A stretch of 64,000 nucleotides of DNA from Betaproteobacteria bacterium (GTDB taxonomy: Bacteria; Pseudomonadota; Gammaproteobacteria; Burkholderiales; Usitatibacteraceae): positions 861,501 through 925,500 of the forward strand of contig JADKJU010000001.1 in the NCBI GenBank assembly GCA_016720855.1, written 5' to 3'. A program made the translations under genes and the position numbers. Positions within the stretch are counted from its first letter, which is position 1; every line of letters starts with the position of its first letter. Below are positions 20,182 to 28,985 of the stretch, piece after piece. The notes under the pieces were generated by a model that searched no databases, was not told the origin of the DNA, and saw only the letters and a list, made by a program, of their open reading frames with translations.

Positions 20182-22362
20182 TTGGCCATCCCGACCCGCT
20201 TCCTCGCCGCGTGCGCGGCATTCGCCTCGTGCGCCGCGCTCGCAGACGCGCCGCCCGCCTTTCCCGCGAAGAACGTCCCCGACACCTATTTCGGCACCGT
20301 GGTCGACGACCCCTACCGCGCCCTCGAGAACGTGAAGGACCAGCAGGTTGCCGCGTGGATGAAGGCGCAGGCCGACTACGCCCACGCGACGCTCACGGGC
20401 CTGAAGGGCTACGCGAAGCTGCTCGCGCGCGTGGCGGAACTCGACAACGCGACGGAGTCGCAGATCGGCGACGTTCGGCGCATGCCGGACGGGACGCTCT
20501 TCTTCACCCGCCGCGGCGCAAAGGACAATACCTTCAAGCTCTTCCTGCGGCAGGCGGACGGCCGCGAGCGCCTCGTCGCGGACCCGGACGACTGGCAGCG
20601 ACAGACCGGCAAGCCGCATGCGATCAACTACTACTTTCCCTCGCCCGACGGCAGGCACGTGGCGCTCGGCGTTTCCCCTTCCGGATCGGAAGAGGCCGAC
20701 CTCTACGTCCTCGAGACGGCGACGGGCAAGCACGTCGGCAAGCCGATCGACCGCGCCGAATATGCGGGTGCGTACGCGGGGATCAACTGGATGCCGGACG
20801 GCAAGTCCTTCTTCTACCTGCGCCTGCACAAGAACCCGCCGGGCGCGCCGTCCGCGGAACGCTACCTGAACATGCGCCTGTGGCTGCACACCGTTGGAAC
20901 CGACGCCGGCAAGGACGTGCTCGTGCTCGGACCCGGCGCATCGCCGCGCGTCGCGGTGTCGCCGACCGAGCAGGCATTCGTGATCGTCACCCCGGGCTCC
21001 CGCCATGCCGTCGCGCTGGTCGTGGCCGACGTCGAGCGCGAAGTCACCCTCTATACGGCGCCCCTGGACACCGTCGGCAAGGCCGGCACCGCGTGGACCA
21101 GGATCTGCGGCGTCGCGGACAAGGTGACCGGCTTCGCGATCAGGGGCGACGACATCTACCTGATGACCTATGCCGCGAGCCCGCGATTCTCGGTGATGCG
21201 CACGAGCCTCGCGAAGCCGGACGTCGCCACCGCCGCGACGGTGGTCGCGCCCTCCGACCGGGTCCTCTTCGAGATCGCGGCAGCCCGCGACGGCCTGTAC
21301 TTCGAGTCGCGCGATGGCGCGGTGAAGCGCCTCATGCGCCTGGCATGGAAAGACCGCGATGCGACCGAAGTGAAGTTCCCGGTCGATGGCGCGGCGAGCC
21401 TCCTGTCCGCAAACCCGGCGACCGACGGCGCGATGGTGAGCCTGCGGGCGTGGACCCGCGCGACGGAGATCTTCGCCGTCGATGCGGCGGGCCAGGCGAC
21501 GAACACGGGCCTGCAGCCGCTCGGGAAGTTCGGCGCGCCCTCGAACCTCACGACCACCGAGGTCAAGGTGAAGAGCCACGACGGCGCGCTCGTGCCGCTG
21601 TCGATCATTCACAAGAAGGGCGTGGTTCTCGATGGATCGAACCCGACCCTGCTCTACGGATACGGCGCCTACGGCATCACGGAGGAGCCCGGATTCACCC
21701 CGCGGCGCCTGGCCTGGCTAGAACGGGGCGGCGTGTATGCGGTCGCGAACGTGCGCGGCAGCGGCGTCTATGGGAAGGATTGGCACAAGGCCGGCTTCAA
21801 GGCGACCAAGCCCAACACCTGGAAGGACTTCATCGCCTGCGCCGAGTACCTCATCGCGCAGAAGTACACGAGCACTGCCAAGCTCGGCATCCTGGGCGGA
21901 AGCGCCGGCGGAATTCTCATCGGGCGCGCACTCACCGAGCGGCCGGACCTCTTCGCCGCCGCGATCCCCGCGGTGGGCGTGCTCGATGCGGTGCGCACCG
22001 AGACCGAGGCCAACGGCGTCCTCAACGTCCCGGAATTCGGCACCGTGAAGAAGGAGGACGAGTTCCGCGCGATCCTCGCGATGAGCAGCTACCACCACGT
22101 GAAGAGCGGCACGCGCTACCCGGCCGTGATGATTCCGCACGGCGTGAACGACCCGCGCGTGGCGGTCTGGCAGTCCACCAAGATGGCGGCGCGGCTGATG
22201 GCGGCCAGCGCCTCGGGCAAACCCGTGCTGCTGAACCTCGACTACGAAAGCGGGCACGGCATCGGCGACACCAAGGCGCAGCGCCAGAAACAGACGGCGG
22301 ACATCTACGCGTTCCTCTTCTGGCAGGCCGGAGTCCCGGAGTTCCAGCCGGCGACGAAATAG
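20182..22362 (+). CDS. Prolyl oligopeptidase family serine peptidase (S9A), exported
   Basis: The 726-residue enzyme should cleave short proline-containing peptides. A signal peptide is present (hydrophobic stretch with cleavage near ALADA), then a beta-propeller (about 60-430) and an alpha/beta-hydrolase domain. The catalytic Ser is in GGSAGG, the Asp in HGVNDPRV and the His in ESGHGIG. The start is TTG at 20182 with a good GGAGG five bases before it. It sits between the two phaB genes but has no evident metabolic link with PHB. A shared hairpin terminator separates it from the convergent phaB. Confidence 0.9.
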   Translation: MAIPTRFLAACAAFASCAALADAPPAFPAKNVPDTYFGTVVDDPYRALENVKDQQVAAWMKAQADYAHATLTGLKGYAKLLARVAELDNATESQIGDVRRMPDGTLFFTRRGAKDNTFKLFLRQADGRERLVADPDDWQRQTGKPHAINYYFPSPDGRHVALGVSPSGSEEADLYVLETATGKHVGKPIDRAEYAGAYAGINWMPDGKSFFYLRLHKNPPGAPSAERYLNMRLWLHTVGTDAGKDVLVLGPGASPRVAVSPTEQAFVIVTPGSRHAVALVVADVEREVTLYTAPLDTVGKAGTAWTRICGVADKVTGFAIRGDDIYLMTYAASPRFSVMRTSLAKPDVATAATVVAPSDRVLFEIAAARDGLYFESRDGAVKRLMRLAWKDRDATEVKFPVDGAASLLSANPATDGAMVSLRAWTRATEIFAVDAAGQATNTGLQPLGKFGAPSNLTTTEVKVKSHDGALVPLSIIHKKGVVLDGSNPTLLYGYGAYGITEEPGFTPRRLAWLERGGVYAVANVRGSGVYGKDWHKAGFKATKPNTWKDFIACAEYLIAQKYTSTAKLGILGGSAGGILIGRALTERPDLFAAAIPAVGVLDAVRTETEANGVLNVPEFGTVKKEDEFRAILAMSSYHHVKSGTRYPAVMIPHGVNDPRVAVWQSTKMAARLMAASASGKPVLLNLDYESGHGIGDTKAQRQKQTADIYAFLFWQAGVPEFQPATK

Positions 22363-22405
22363 CGGCAGCCATTCCCCGGGCGACCCGCCCCGGGGAAACC
22401 AAAGA

Positions 22406-22433
22406 AAAAGGGCGCCCCGCGGGGCGCCCCTTT
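22406..22433. terminator. Bidirectional intrinsic terminator
   Basis: A stem of GGGCGCCCC with GGGGCGCCC, flanked by A and T runs, lies between the convergent peptidase and second phaB genes and could stop transcription from both sides. It almost duplicates the hairpin at 20062-20088. Confidence 0.8.
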
Positions 22434-22455
22434 CGCTTTTCGCGCGAGGACCGCG

Positions 22456-23202
22456 CTAGTACATGTGCTGCCCGCCGTTGATCGAGATGTTGGCGCCGGT
22501 GATGAACGCGGCCTCGTCGGAGGCGAGGTAGGCGCACAGGCCCGCGACTTCCTCGGGGTGCCCCAGCCGGCCCACGGGGATCTGCGGCAGGATCTTGGAG
22601 TCGAGCACTTCCTTGGGGATCGCCATCACCATCTTCGTCCCGATGTAGCCCGGGGAGATGGTGTTCACGGTGACGCCCTTCCTGGCCACTTCCAGGGCGA
22701 GCGCCTTGGTGAAGCCGTGCATGCCGGCCTTGGCGGCGGAGTAGTTCGACTGGCCGAAGGCGCCCTTCTGGGCGTTCACGCTCGAGACGTTGATCACGCG
22801 TCCCCACCCGCGCCCGACCATCGCGTCCACCACGGGCTTGGACATGTTGAAGACGCTGTCGAGGTTCGTCTTCATGACCGCGTCCCAGTCCACCTTGCCC
22901 ATCTTCTTGAAGGTCATGTCGCGCGTGATGCCGGCGTTGTTGATGAGGATGTCGATGGGGCCGATCTCGTTCGAGACCTGCTCGACCGCCTTGTGACAGG
23001 AATCGAAATCCGACACGTCGCAGGGGTAGGCGTGGAAGTGGTAGTCGCGCGCCGCCATGTCCTTGAGCCACTCCTTGTACTTCGTGTTGCCGGGCGAATA
23101 GGTCACCACGACCCGGATGCCCATGCGGGCGAGCTTCATGCAGATGGCCTCCCCGAGGCCACCCATGCCTCCTGTCACCAGGGCGATTCGCTGTGTCGTC
23201 AT
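22456..23202 (-). CDS. phaB: Acetoacetyl-CoA reductase (copy 2)
   Basis: This second 248-residue PhaB has TGGMGGLG, NNAGITRDMTFKKM and the catalytic YSAAKAGMHGFTK, and ends INGGQHMY. It lies 60 bases after phaC on the same strand and so forms a phaC-phaB operon. It is clearly related to copy 1 but diverged through the middle (for example YSPGNTKYKEWLKDM against YGIPGTETRYMAGM). The two may be differently regulated: one follows the phasin, one follows the synthase. No phaA thiolase is in the window. Confidence 0.92.
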   Translation of the reverse strand: MTTQRIALVTGGMGGLGEAICMKLARMGIRVVVTYSPGNTKYKEWLKDMAARDYHFHAYPCDVSDFDSCHKAVEQVSNEIGPIDILINNAGITRDMTFKKMGKVDWDAVMKTNLDSVFNMSKPVVDAMVGRGWGRVINVSSVNAQKGAFGQSNYSAAKAGMHGFTKALALEVARKGVTVNTISPGYIGTKMVMAIPKEVLDSKILPQIPVGRLGHPEEVAGLCAYLASDEAAFITGANISINGGQHMY

Positions 23203-23262
23203 GTCGTCATCCTCCAGGCGGTTTGCTTGTCGCCTCGCGGGTCGTCCCGCGCGGCGGCTTGA

Positions 23263-25002
23263 TCACTTCTCGATCTCGGCGCGTTCCTTCACGTAGCGTC
23301 CCGGGGCCGGCTCGGTGGGCTTGTGCTTGGCGTCGCCCAGCTTCGCGCGCGCGGCCACGAGCTTCCCCCCGAAGGGCTTGAGCCACTGGGACCAGGGCAC
23401 CCACCAGCTTCCGGGCACCTCCTTCGCCTGCGCGAACCATTGGTCGGGGTCGGCGCCGAGGCGATCGTGGGTCCAGTAATTGCGCTTGTTCTTGGAAACG
23501 GGGTTGATGGCGCCCGCGATATGGCCGCTCGCGCCCAGGACGAACCTCACCGGACCTCCCAGGTAGCGGGCGCTCTCGTAGCCCCCCTTCCACGGCACGA
23601 TGTGATCCTCGCGCGCGGCGAACACGAATGCCGGCATGTCCACCCGCTTCAGGTCCACGGGCTCCCCGCACATCGTGAGCGCGTCGGGCTGCACCAGCTT
23701 GTTGTCCGTGTACGTGTTGCGCAGGTAATAGGCGTACATCGGGCCGGGCAGGTTGGTCGAGTCCCCGTTCCAGTACAGCAGGTCGAACGCGGGCGGCTGC
23801 TTGCCCTTGAGGTAGTTGGCCACGACGTACGACCAGACCAGGTCGTTGGCGCGAAGGCTGGAAAAGGCGCTCGCGAGCTCCGCGCCGGGAACGATGCCGC
23901 CCTTGGCGAGCTTCTTCTCGCGCTTCTCGACGAAGTTCTTGTCGATGTAAACGCTGATCTCGCCCACGTCGCTGAATTCCAGCAACGACGTCATGAGCGT
24001 GAGGCTCGCGACCGGCTTCCTGCGCTTCTTCGCCAGCACGGCGAGCGCCGCGGCGAGGAGCGTCCCGCCGATGCAAAAGCCCAGCGCGTTCACCTTGTCG
24101 GCGCCCGTGATGGCCTTCGCCTCGTCGAGCGCGGCCATGACACCCATCTCGAGGTAATCGTCCCAGGTGAGCTTGTCGAGCGGCGGCTTCACGTTGCGCC
24201 ACGACACCATGAAGACCGTGTGGCCCTGCTCGACCGCATAGCGCACGAGCGAGTTCTCCGGCTGCAGGTCCATGATGTAGAACTTGTTGATGCACGGGGG
24301 CACCATCACCAGCGGGCGCTCGTGGACCTTCGCGGTGAGCGGGCTGTACTGGACGAGCTGGATGAGGTCGTTCTCGAAGACCACCGCGCCGGCGGACACG
24401 GCGACGTTCCTGCCGACTTCGAAGGCCGCCTCGTCGGTCATGGAAATGCGGCCCTTCTCCATGTCGTCCACGAGGTTCTTCATCCCGTCCTCGATCGTCT
24501 TGCCGCCGCTTTCCAGCGCCGCCTTGATCGCCTCCGGGTTGGTCGCCAGGTAGTTCGACGGGGCGGCCGCATCGAGGTACTGGCGCATGAAGAAGCGCAT
24601 GCGCCGCTTCGTCGCGGCGTCCATGTCCGCCTCATCGACCGCCTGCATCATCATCTTCGAGGTGAGCAGGTAGGAGTCGCGGAAAAAGCGGAAGAGCGGC
24701 AGCTCGTTCCATTCGGGCGAATTGAAGCGCTTGTCCGCCGCTGCAGGGGCCGCTTCCTTCGCCTCGGGCTGGAAGGCCTTCATCCAGAGGTTCATCTGCT
24801 CCTGCATGTACTTGCCCTGCAGGTCCATCAGCGTCTGCGGCTTGGCCGACACAGACTCGAGCCAGGCGCGATAGGCGTCCGAAAAGCCGGACATCACGTG
24901 CTGCGTCGGGCTGTCGGCGTGCATGGACGAGGCGAGCTTCTCGTGGGACTTGGCGATCAGGCCGGCAATGCGCTCGACGTGGGGGCGATTCGATGTGGGC
25001 AT
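23263..25002 (-). CDS. phaC: Class I poly(3-hydroxyalkanoate) synthase
   Basis: PhaC polymerises hydroxyacyl-CoA monomers into PHB on the granule surface. The catalytic triad is visible: Cys in the lipase-like box GFCIGG, Asp in AAREDHIVPW and His in GASGHIAGAINP. Length is 579 residues from the ATG at 25002 (589 from a TTG at 25032), matching class I synthases. Neither start has a clear ribosome site; I prefer the ATG. phaB follows directly. The bamD-rluD-pgeF neighbourhood upstream is a familiar betaproteobacterial context for phaC. Confidence 0.93.
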   Translation of the reverse strand: MPTSNRPHVERIAGLIAKSHEKLASSMHADSPTQHVMSGFSDAYRAWLESVSAKPQTLMDLQGKYMQEQMNLWMKAFQPEAKEAAPAAADKRFNSPEWNELPLFRFFRDSYLLTSKMMMQAVDEADMDAATKRRMRFFMRQYLDAAAPSNYLATNPEAIKAALESGGKTIEDGMKNLVDDMEKGRISMTDEAAFEVGRNVAVSAGAVVFENDLIQLVQYSPLTAKVHERPLVMVPPCINKFYIMDLQPENSLVRYAVEQGHTVFMVSWRNVKPPLDKLTWDDYLEMGVMAALDEAKAITGADKVNALGFCIGGTLLAAALAVLAKKRRKPVASLTLMTSLLEFSDVGEISVYIDKNFVEKREKKLAKGGIVPGAELASAFSSLRANDLVWSYVVANYLKGKQPPAFDLLYWNGDSTNLPGPMYAYYLRNTYTDNKLVQPDALTMCGEPVDLKRVDMPAFVFAAREDHIVPWKGGYESARYLGGPVRFVLGASGHIAGAINPVSKNKRNYWTHDRLGADPDQWFAQAKEVPGSWWVPWSQWLKPFGGKLVAARAKLGDAKHKPTEPAPGRYVKERAEIEK

Positions 25003-25111
25003 AGGGGGGAGGCGCGCCGAAACACGACGCAAACCTTTGGAATTTCAGGGATTTTCTCCCGCATTGTGGGGGCCGCCCCGAGGGGTGTCAAGAAACGCGG
25101 GCGGGGAAACC

Positions 25112-25906
25112 CTAATGACCGTGGCCGATGAGCAGGTGCACGCCCCAGAGCGTGAGTATGCCCAGCCCGATGAAGGCCACCTGCACGACGGTTTCGGCAA
25201 GCCGCGTCCGGCGCTGCAGCCCGGGGATCAGGTCGGCCACTGCCACGTAGATCATGCTGGCGGCGGAAATCGCGAGCACGCGGGGCACCCAGGCCTCGGC
25301 CGCCGAGAGGGCGAAGTACCCGAGCATCGCACCGGCCACGGCGGCAAGGCTGGACAGCGCGTTGAGAAGCAGCGCCTTCTTCTTCGAAAAGCCGGAATTG
25401 AGCAGGACGAGGAAATCGCCCACTTCCTGGGGAATCTCGTGCGCGACGATCGCCGCCGACGTCACGATGCCCAGCTTCACGTCGGCCAGGAAGGCGCTCG
25501 CGATGATCACCCCGTCGGTGAAGTTGTGGAAGGAGTCGCCCACGATGATCATCCACCCGGACCGGCCCCGGTCGTCCTCGTTCGCATGGGAATGGACGGC
25601 GCCCTGGTCGAGCCCGTGGCCCGCATCGTCTCCATGGTGGTGGCGCCACAGCAACAGCTTTTCGAGCACGAAGAAGCCGAGGATGCCGAACAGGATGAGG
25701 GCAGCCGTCCCGGTGTAGTCCACCGTCTGCTCGAAAAGGTGCGGCACGATGTCGAGGAACACGGCACCGAGCAGCGCGCCGACTGCGTAGCTCACGAGCA
25801 TGGGCACGAGCCGCGCCTGCACCCGGAACGCAACGAGGGCAGCCAGGAGGACCGAGAGCAGGCCGCCGGCGAGGCAGGCGGCGAGGATCCAGGCGAGGAC
25901 GGGCAT
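25112..25906 (-). CDS. ZIP family metal transporter
   Basis: The 264-residue inner-membrane protein is expected to take up zinc or other divalent metals. About eight hydrophobic helices are seen, with a His-rich loop between helices 3 and 4 (HHHGDDAGHG and VHSHANEDD) and the metal-site motifs HNFTDG and HEIPQE. These are the ZIP hallmark positions in helices 4 and 5. The gene lies upstream of phaC on the same strand with about 110 bases between, so it may be a separate unit. Confidence 0.88.
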   Translation of the reverse strand: MPVLAWILAACLAGGLLSVLLAALVAFRVQARLVPMLVSYAVGALLGAVFLDIVPHLFEQTVDYTGTAALILFGILGFFVLEKLLLWRHHHGDDAGHGLDQGAVHSHANEDDRGRSGWMIIVGDSFHNFTDGVIIASAFLADVKLGIVTSAAIVAHEIPQEVGDFLVLLNSGFSKKKALLLNALSSLAAVAGAMLGYFALSAAEAWVPRVLAISAASMIYVAVADLIPGLQRRTRLAETVVQVAFIGLGILTLWGVHLLIGHGH

Positions 25907-25947
25907 GGGGGTGGTTCGCGCGACTGAGTTGCAAACAGTCTAGCAGT

Positions 25948-26700
25948 TCAGCGCTTGCCCCCGATCCAGATGAACGCGCCCAGCCGACCGCTTCTCTTCG
26001 CGCGACGGTAGGAAAAGAAGCGATCGCTCTGGCGGAACGTGCAGAATCCGCCGCCCGAGACGCCCTGCACGCCCGCTCGCGCGAGCCGCAGGCGCGCCAG
26101 GGCGTACAGATCGGCCATGAACCTGTCTTCGCGTCCGCGCACGAAGGCCGGCGCCGCCTCCGCCTGGACGGACACGAAGGCTTCGCGAACCTCGGGACCC
26201 ACCTCGAATGCCGATGGGCCGATCGCCGGTCCCAGCCATGCCAGCACGCACGCGCCATCGCCGCGCACGGCGGTGACGGCATTCTCCAGCACGCCCGCGC
26301 AAAGCCCGCGCCACCCGGCATGCGCTACAGCCACGCGGGAACCGTCCCCGGCGCAAAGGAATACCGGCAGGCAGTCGGCGGTGAGGACCACCGCCACTCG
26401 CCCGGGCGTGGAAACCGCGGCGGCGTCGGCCGTGACGACGTCGTCGGGTTCGTCGAGCAAGTCCAGGTCCGCGACCGCGGCACCGTGGACCTGCGCGAGC
26501 CACCGGGGAGACTGCGGGAGATGTTCGCGGACGATGAGGCGGTTGCGCGCCACCGCGTCCGCATCGTCGCCGCAGCCCGTCCCGAGGTTCATCGAGGCGT
26601 ACTCGCCCTCGCTCACGCCGCCCTCGCGCGTGGTCACGAAGGCGCGCACGCACGGCGGGGCCGGCCAGTCGGGGACGATCCATCCCGCGGGTAATTTCAT
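25948..26700 (-). CDS. pgeF: Peptidoglycan editing factor / purine nucleoside phosphorylase PgeF (YfiH, laccase domain)
   Basis: The 250-residue protein belongs to the YfiH/DUF152 family, reported as a multi-substrate purine nucleoside phosphorylase and, in E. coli, as a factor preventing serine misincorporation in peptidoglycan. Conserved residues are seen in VHGAAV, LTADCLPVFL and AHAGWRGL, the Cys/His cluster that binds metal. The ATG at 26700 overlaps the rluD stop by four bases, giving a coupled rluD-pgeF pair. The longer frame extending beyond it is antisense to bamD and was discarded. Confidence 0.9.
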   Translation of the reverse strand: MKLPAGWIVPDWPAPPCVRAFVTTREGGVSEGEYASMNLGTGCGDDADAVARNRLIVREHLPQSPRWLAQVHGAAVADLDLLDEPDDVVTADAAAVSTPGRVAVVLTADCLPVFLCAGDGSRVAVAHAGWRGLCAGVLENAVTAVRGDGACVLAWLGPAIGPSAFEVGPEVREAFVSVQAEAAPAFVRGREDRFMADLYALARLRLARAGVQGVSGGGFCTFRQSDRFFSYRRAKRSGRLGAFIWIGGKR

Positions 26701-27650
26701 TTCTCGCCTCTCAAGGCGGCCACAAGCGCCTCGAAGTCCGCCGGGGGAGGCGCGGTGAACTGGACCCTCTCCCCGGTCCCGGGATGGATGAAGGCAAGCT
26801 TCCACGCGTGCAGCGCCTGCCGGGGCAGCCGCCGCGTGCCGCGCGCACCGTAAACCGGATCGCCCTCGAGGGGATGGCCGATCGAGGCGAGGTGCACGCG
26901 GATCTGGTGGGTGCGCCCGGTCTCGAGGTCGCATTCGAGGAGCGCATGGGCGCCGAAGCGCTCCCGCACACGGTAATGGGTGACGGCCGGCTTGCCGCCG
27001 GGAACCACCGCCATGCGCGTTCGCTGGGTCGGGTGCCGCCCGATGGGCGCTTGCACGGTGCCCGCCTCCGGCACGGCGCCGCGCGCGATCGCGAGGTACG
27101 TGCGCTTGACGGTGCGCGCCTGCAACTGGCGCACGAGGTCCTGCATCGCCGCCTCGTGCTTGGCCACGACGAGCAGCCCGCTCGTTTCCTTGTCCAGCCG
27201 ATGCACGATGCCGGCACGAGGCAGCCCCTTCAGCGCAGGCACGCGATGCAGCAGGGCATTCAGCATCGTTCCGGCCCAGTTGCCGCTTCCCGGGTGCACA
27301 ACGAGGCCCGCCGGCTTGGCGACGACAAGCACATCGTCGTCCTCGTGCACGACGTCGAGCCCGATCTCCTCGGGCTGGAAGGACGTTTCCTCGGGGCGGG
27401 GCAACAGCGTGACTTCCAGCCGCTCTCCGCCACGAAGCTTGTGGCGGGGCCGGACTTGCTCCCCATCGACCAGAACGGCGCCCTCCTCCACGAGCCGGGC
27501 CAGCCGGGTCCTCGACTCCCTGGGCAGCAGACGGGCGAGCGCCTGGTCCAGACGCAAACCCGCCAGCTCCGGATCGACGGCCAGCCAGAGCGTGGGGGAA
27601 GGCCCCGGCGCGGAGGTATAATTCACGGGTTTTGCAACGGGATCGACCAT
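26697..27650 (-). CDS. rluD: 23S rRNA pseudouridine synthase RluD
   Basis: RluD makes pseudouridines in helix 69 of 23S rRNA. The protein (317 residues) has an S4-like RNA-binding domain (about 25-90) and the catalytic HRLDKETSGLLVVAK with the active-site Asp. Other family landmarks are VHPGSG and ETGRTHQIRVHL. The chosen ATG at 27650 overlaps the divergent bamD ATG, so each gene's leader must lie in the other's coding sequence. A shorter N-terminus is possible. Confidence 0.93.
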   Translation of the reverse strand: MVDPVAKPVNYTSAPGPSPTLWLAVDPELAGLRLDQALARLLPRESRTRLARLVEEGAVLVDGEQVRPRHKLRGGERLEVTLLPRPEETSFQPEEIGLDVVHEDDDVLVVAKPAGLVVHPGSGNWAGTMLNALLHRVPALKGLPRAGIVHRLDKETSGLLVVAKHEAAMQDLVRQLQARTVKRTYLAIARGAVPEAGTVQAPIGRHPTQRTRMAVVPGGKPAVTHYRVRERFGAHALLECDLETGRTHQIRVHLASIGHPLEGDPVYGARGTRRLPRQALHAWKLAFIHPGTGERVQFTAPPPADFEALVAALRGEK

Positions 27651-28452
27651 GAAGCGAAGTGTAACGGCAGTGCTCCTCGTCGCGCTGGGCCTCGCCCTCG
27701 CGGGCTGCGGCTGGCTGGATCGCAAGGAGGACGAGAAGAAGGAATGGCAGGCCGCGGACTGGTACCGCTCGGCCAAGGAAGAGCTCGACAGCGGCAACTG
27801 GCAGGCCGCGGTGAAGCTCTACGGCCAGCTCGAGTCGAAGTTCCCGTTCGGTCGGTATGCCCAGCAGGCCCAGCTCGACACCGCCTACGCCTACTACAAG
27901 GATGGCGATTCGGCGCAGTCGATCGCCGCCATCGACCGCTTCGTGAAGTCGTACCCGAACCACGCGAACCTCGACTACGCGCTCTATCTCAAGGCGCTGG
28001 CGAACTTCAAGGAGGACCTGGGCCCGCTCATCTCCACCATCGGCCGGCAGGACATGGCCGACCGCGACCCGAAGGCCGCCCGCGAGTCGTTCGAGATGTT
28101 CAAGGAGCTGGTCAATCGCTATCCGGACAGCCGCTACGCCGAGGACTCCCGCAAGCGCCTCGAATTCCTCGTGGATGCGCTCGCGCGCCATGAACTGCAC
28201 GTGGCGCGGTACTACGTGAAGCGCGGCGCCTGGCTTTCCGCCGCGAACCGCGCGCAGGACATCGTGGTCCGCTTTCCCGATTCGCCGACGCGCCGGGAGG
28301 CACTCGCCATCATGATCGAATCCTACGACCGGATGGGGCTTGCCGACCTTCGCGACGATGCGAAAAAGGTCCTCGCGAAAAACTACCCCGCGGACCCGAT
28401 GACCCAGGAAGGCAGGAACACGTCGAGCTGGTTGCGCTGGCCCTGGCTGTAG
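27649..28452 (+). CDS. bamD: Outer membrane protein assembly factor BamD (ComL lipoprotein)
   Basis: BamD is the essential lipoprotein of the BAM complex that inserts beta-barrel proteins in the outer membrane. The 267-residue precursor has a lipobox (LALAGC, lipidated Cys near residue 20) and about five tetratricopeptide-like helical repeats (ADWYRSAKEELDSGNW, YPNHANLDYALYLKAL). A TATAAT at 27617-27622, inside the 5' end of divergent rluD, probably belongs to its promoter. Downstream lies the low-GC accessory patch. Confidence 0.94.
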   Translation: MKRSVTAVLLVALGLALAGCGWLDRKEDEKKEWQAADWYRSAKEELDSGNWQAAVKLYGQLESKFPFGRYAQQAQLDTAYAYYKDGDSAQSIAAIDRFVKSYPNHANLDYALYLKALANFKEDLGPLISTIGRQDMADRDPKAARESFEMFKELVNRYPDSRYAEDSRKRLEFLVDALARHELHVARYYVKRGAWLSAANRAQDIVVRFPDSPTRREALAIMIESYDRMGLADLRDDAKKVLAKNYPADPMTQEGRNTSSWLRWPWL

Positions 28453-28529
28453 GTTTCCGTTATGTCGGGCGCCCGGGCCTGCCTCGGCAACAACTCTGCG
28501 CGGTTGTGCTCTCGCAATGCTGCTTCCCC

Positions 28530-28691
28530 CTACATCCCGCGCTTCGGGTCGTCATCCCCGAGGTAGTTGCAATGTAACCCCGTCTCGTTGTCAAAGTACT
28601 GGCCCGGGAATCTCAGGTTGAAGGCGAAGGTGCCCAGCCCCGAGGGGTTTTCGTTGGGCAAGTTGGCCCCAAGCGGTCCCCAAAAAACATT
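28530..28691 (-). pseudogene. Decayed Rhs core fragment
   Basis: The minus-strand frame reads a piece of Rhs core: NPSGLGTFAFNLRFPGQYFD followed by NETGLHCNYLGDDDP and a stop. The family consensus is close to LRFPGQYFDxETGLHYNYFRDYDP, so three or four core residues have changed and the frame ends where GRY should follow. It lies immediately downstream of the putative immunity gene, in frame with that gene's stop. It has no start of its own and is a relic. Confidence 0.8.
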
Positions 28692-28985
28692 TCAGTGCTT
28701 TGACTGTTCTCCATCTCGTTGACGCTTCAACAGAGCGAGGATCAAGTACGCCATCAGTGCAAACCCAGCCGCGTAGATCGTCGCAAAGATGAGAGCGACG
28801 TAGACAAATGGTTCGGGCTCGCGAGACAACGCGGAGGCGATAACAGTGAAGCTGACACCGGCGAGGAAGCCAGACACTGGAGCTCCAACAAACCACGGAA
28901 CCCGCATTTTCTGCAACGGTATGGCAATCGCAATTGCGAGTCCCGCAAGCAGAGCCATTGGCAACCACTCGAGATACTCACTCAT
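28692..28985 (-). CDS. Putative immunity protein, small three-helix membrane protein
   Basis: I do not recognise a named family. The 97-residue protein has three predicted membrane helices (about 7-24, 30-54 and 59-86) and a charged tail (KRQRDGEQSKH). Its ATG overlaps the last base of the toxin-tip stop codon (TGATG), the tight coupling seen between polymorphic toxins and their immunity genes. A membrane-resident inhibitor would suit a toxin that attacks phospholipids. Base composition is clearly lower in GC than the chromosome around it, which suggests transfer. The immunity role is inferred from position and topology only. Confidence 0.6.
   Translation of the reverse strand: MSEYLEWLPMALLAGLAIAIAIPLQKMRVPWFVGAPVSGFLAGVSFTVIASALSREPEPFVYVALIFATIYAAGFALMAYLILALLKRQRDGEQSKH

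Noticed and set aside
28591..28968. 125-codon minus-strand open frame
   Set aside because: It overlaps the immunity-like gene in another frame and has a low-complexity, non-protein-like translation.
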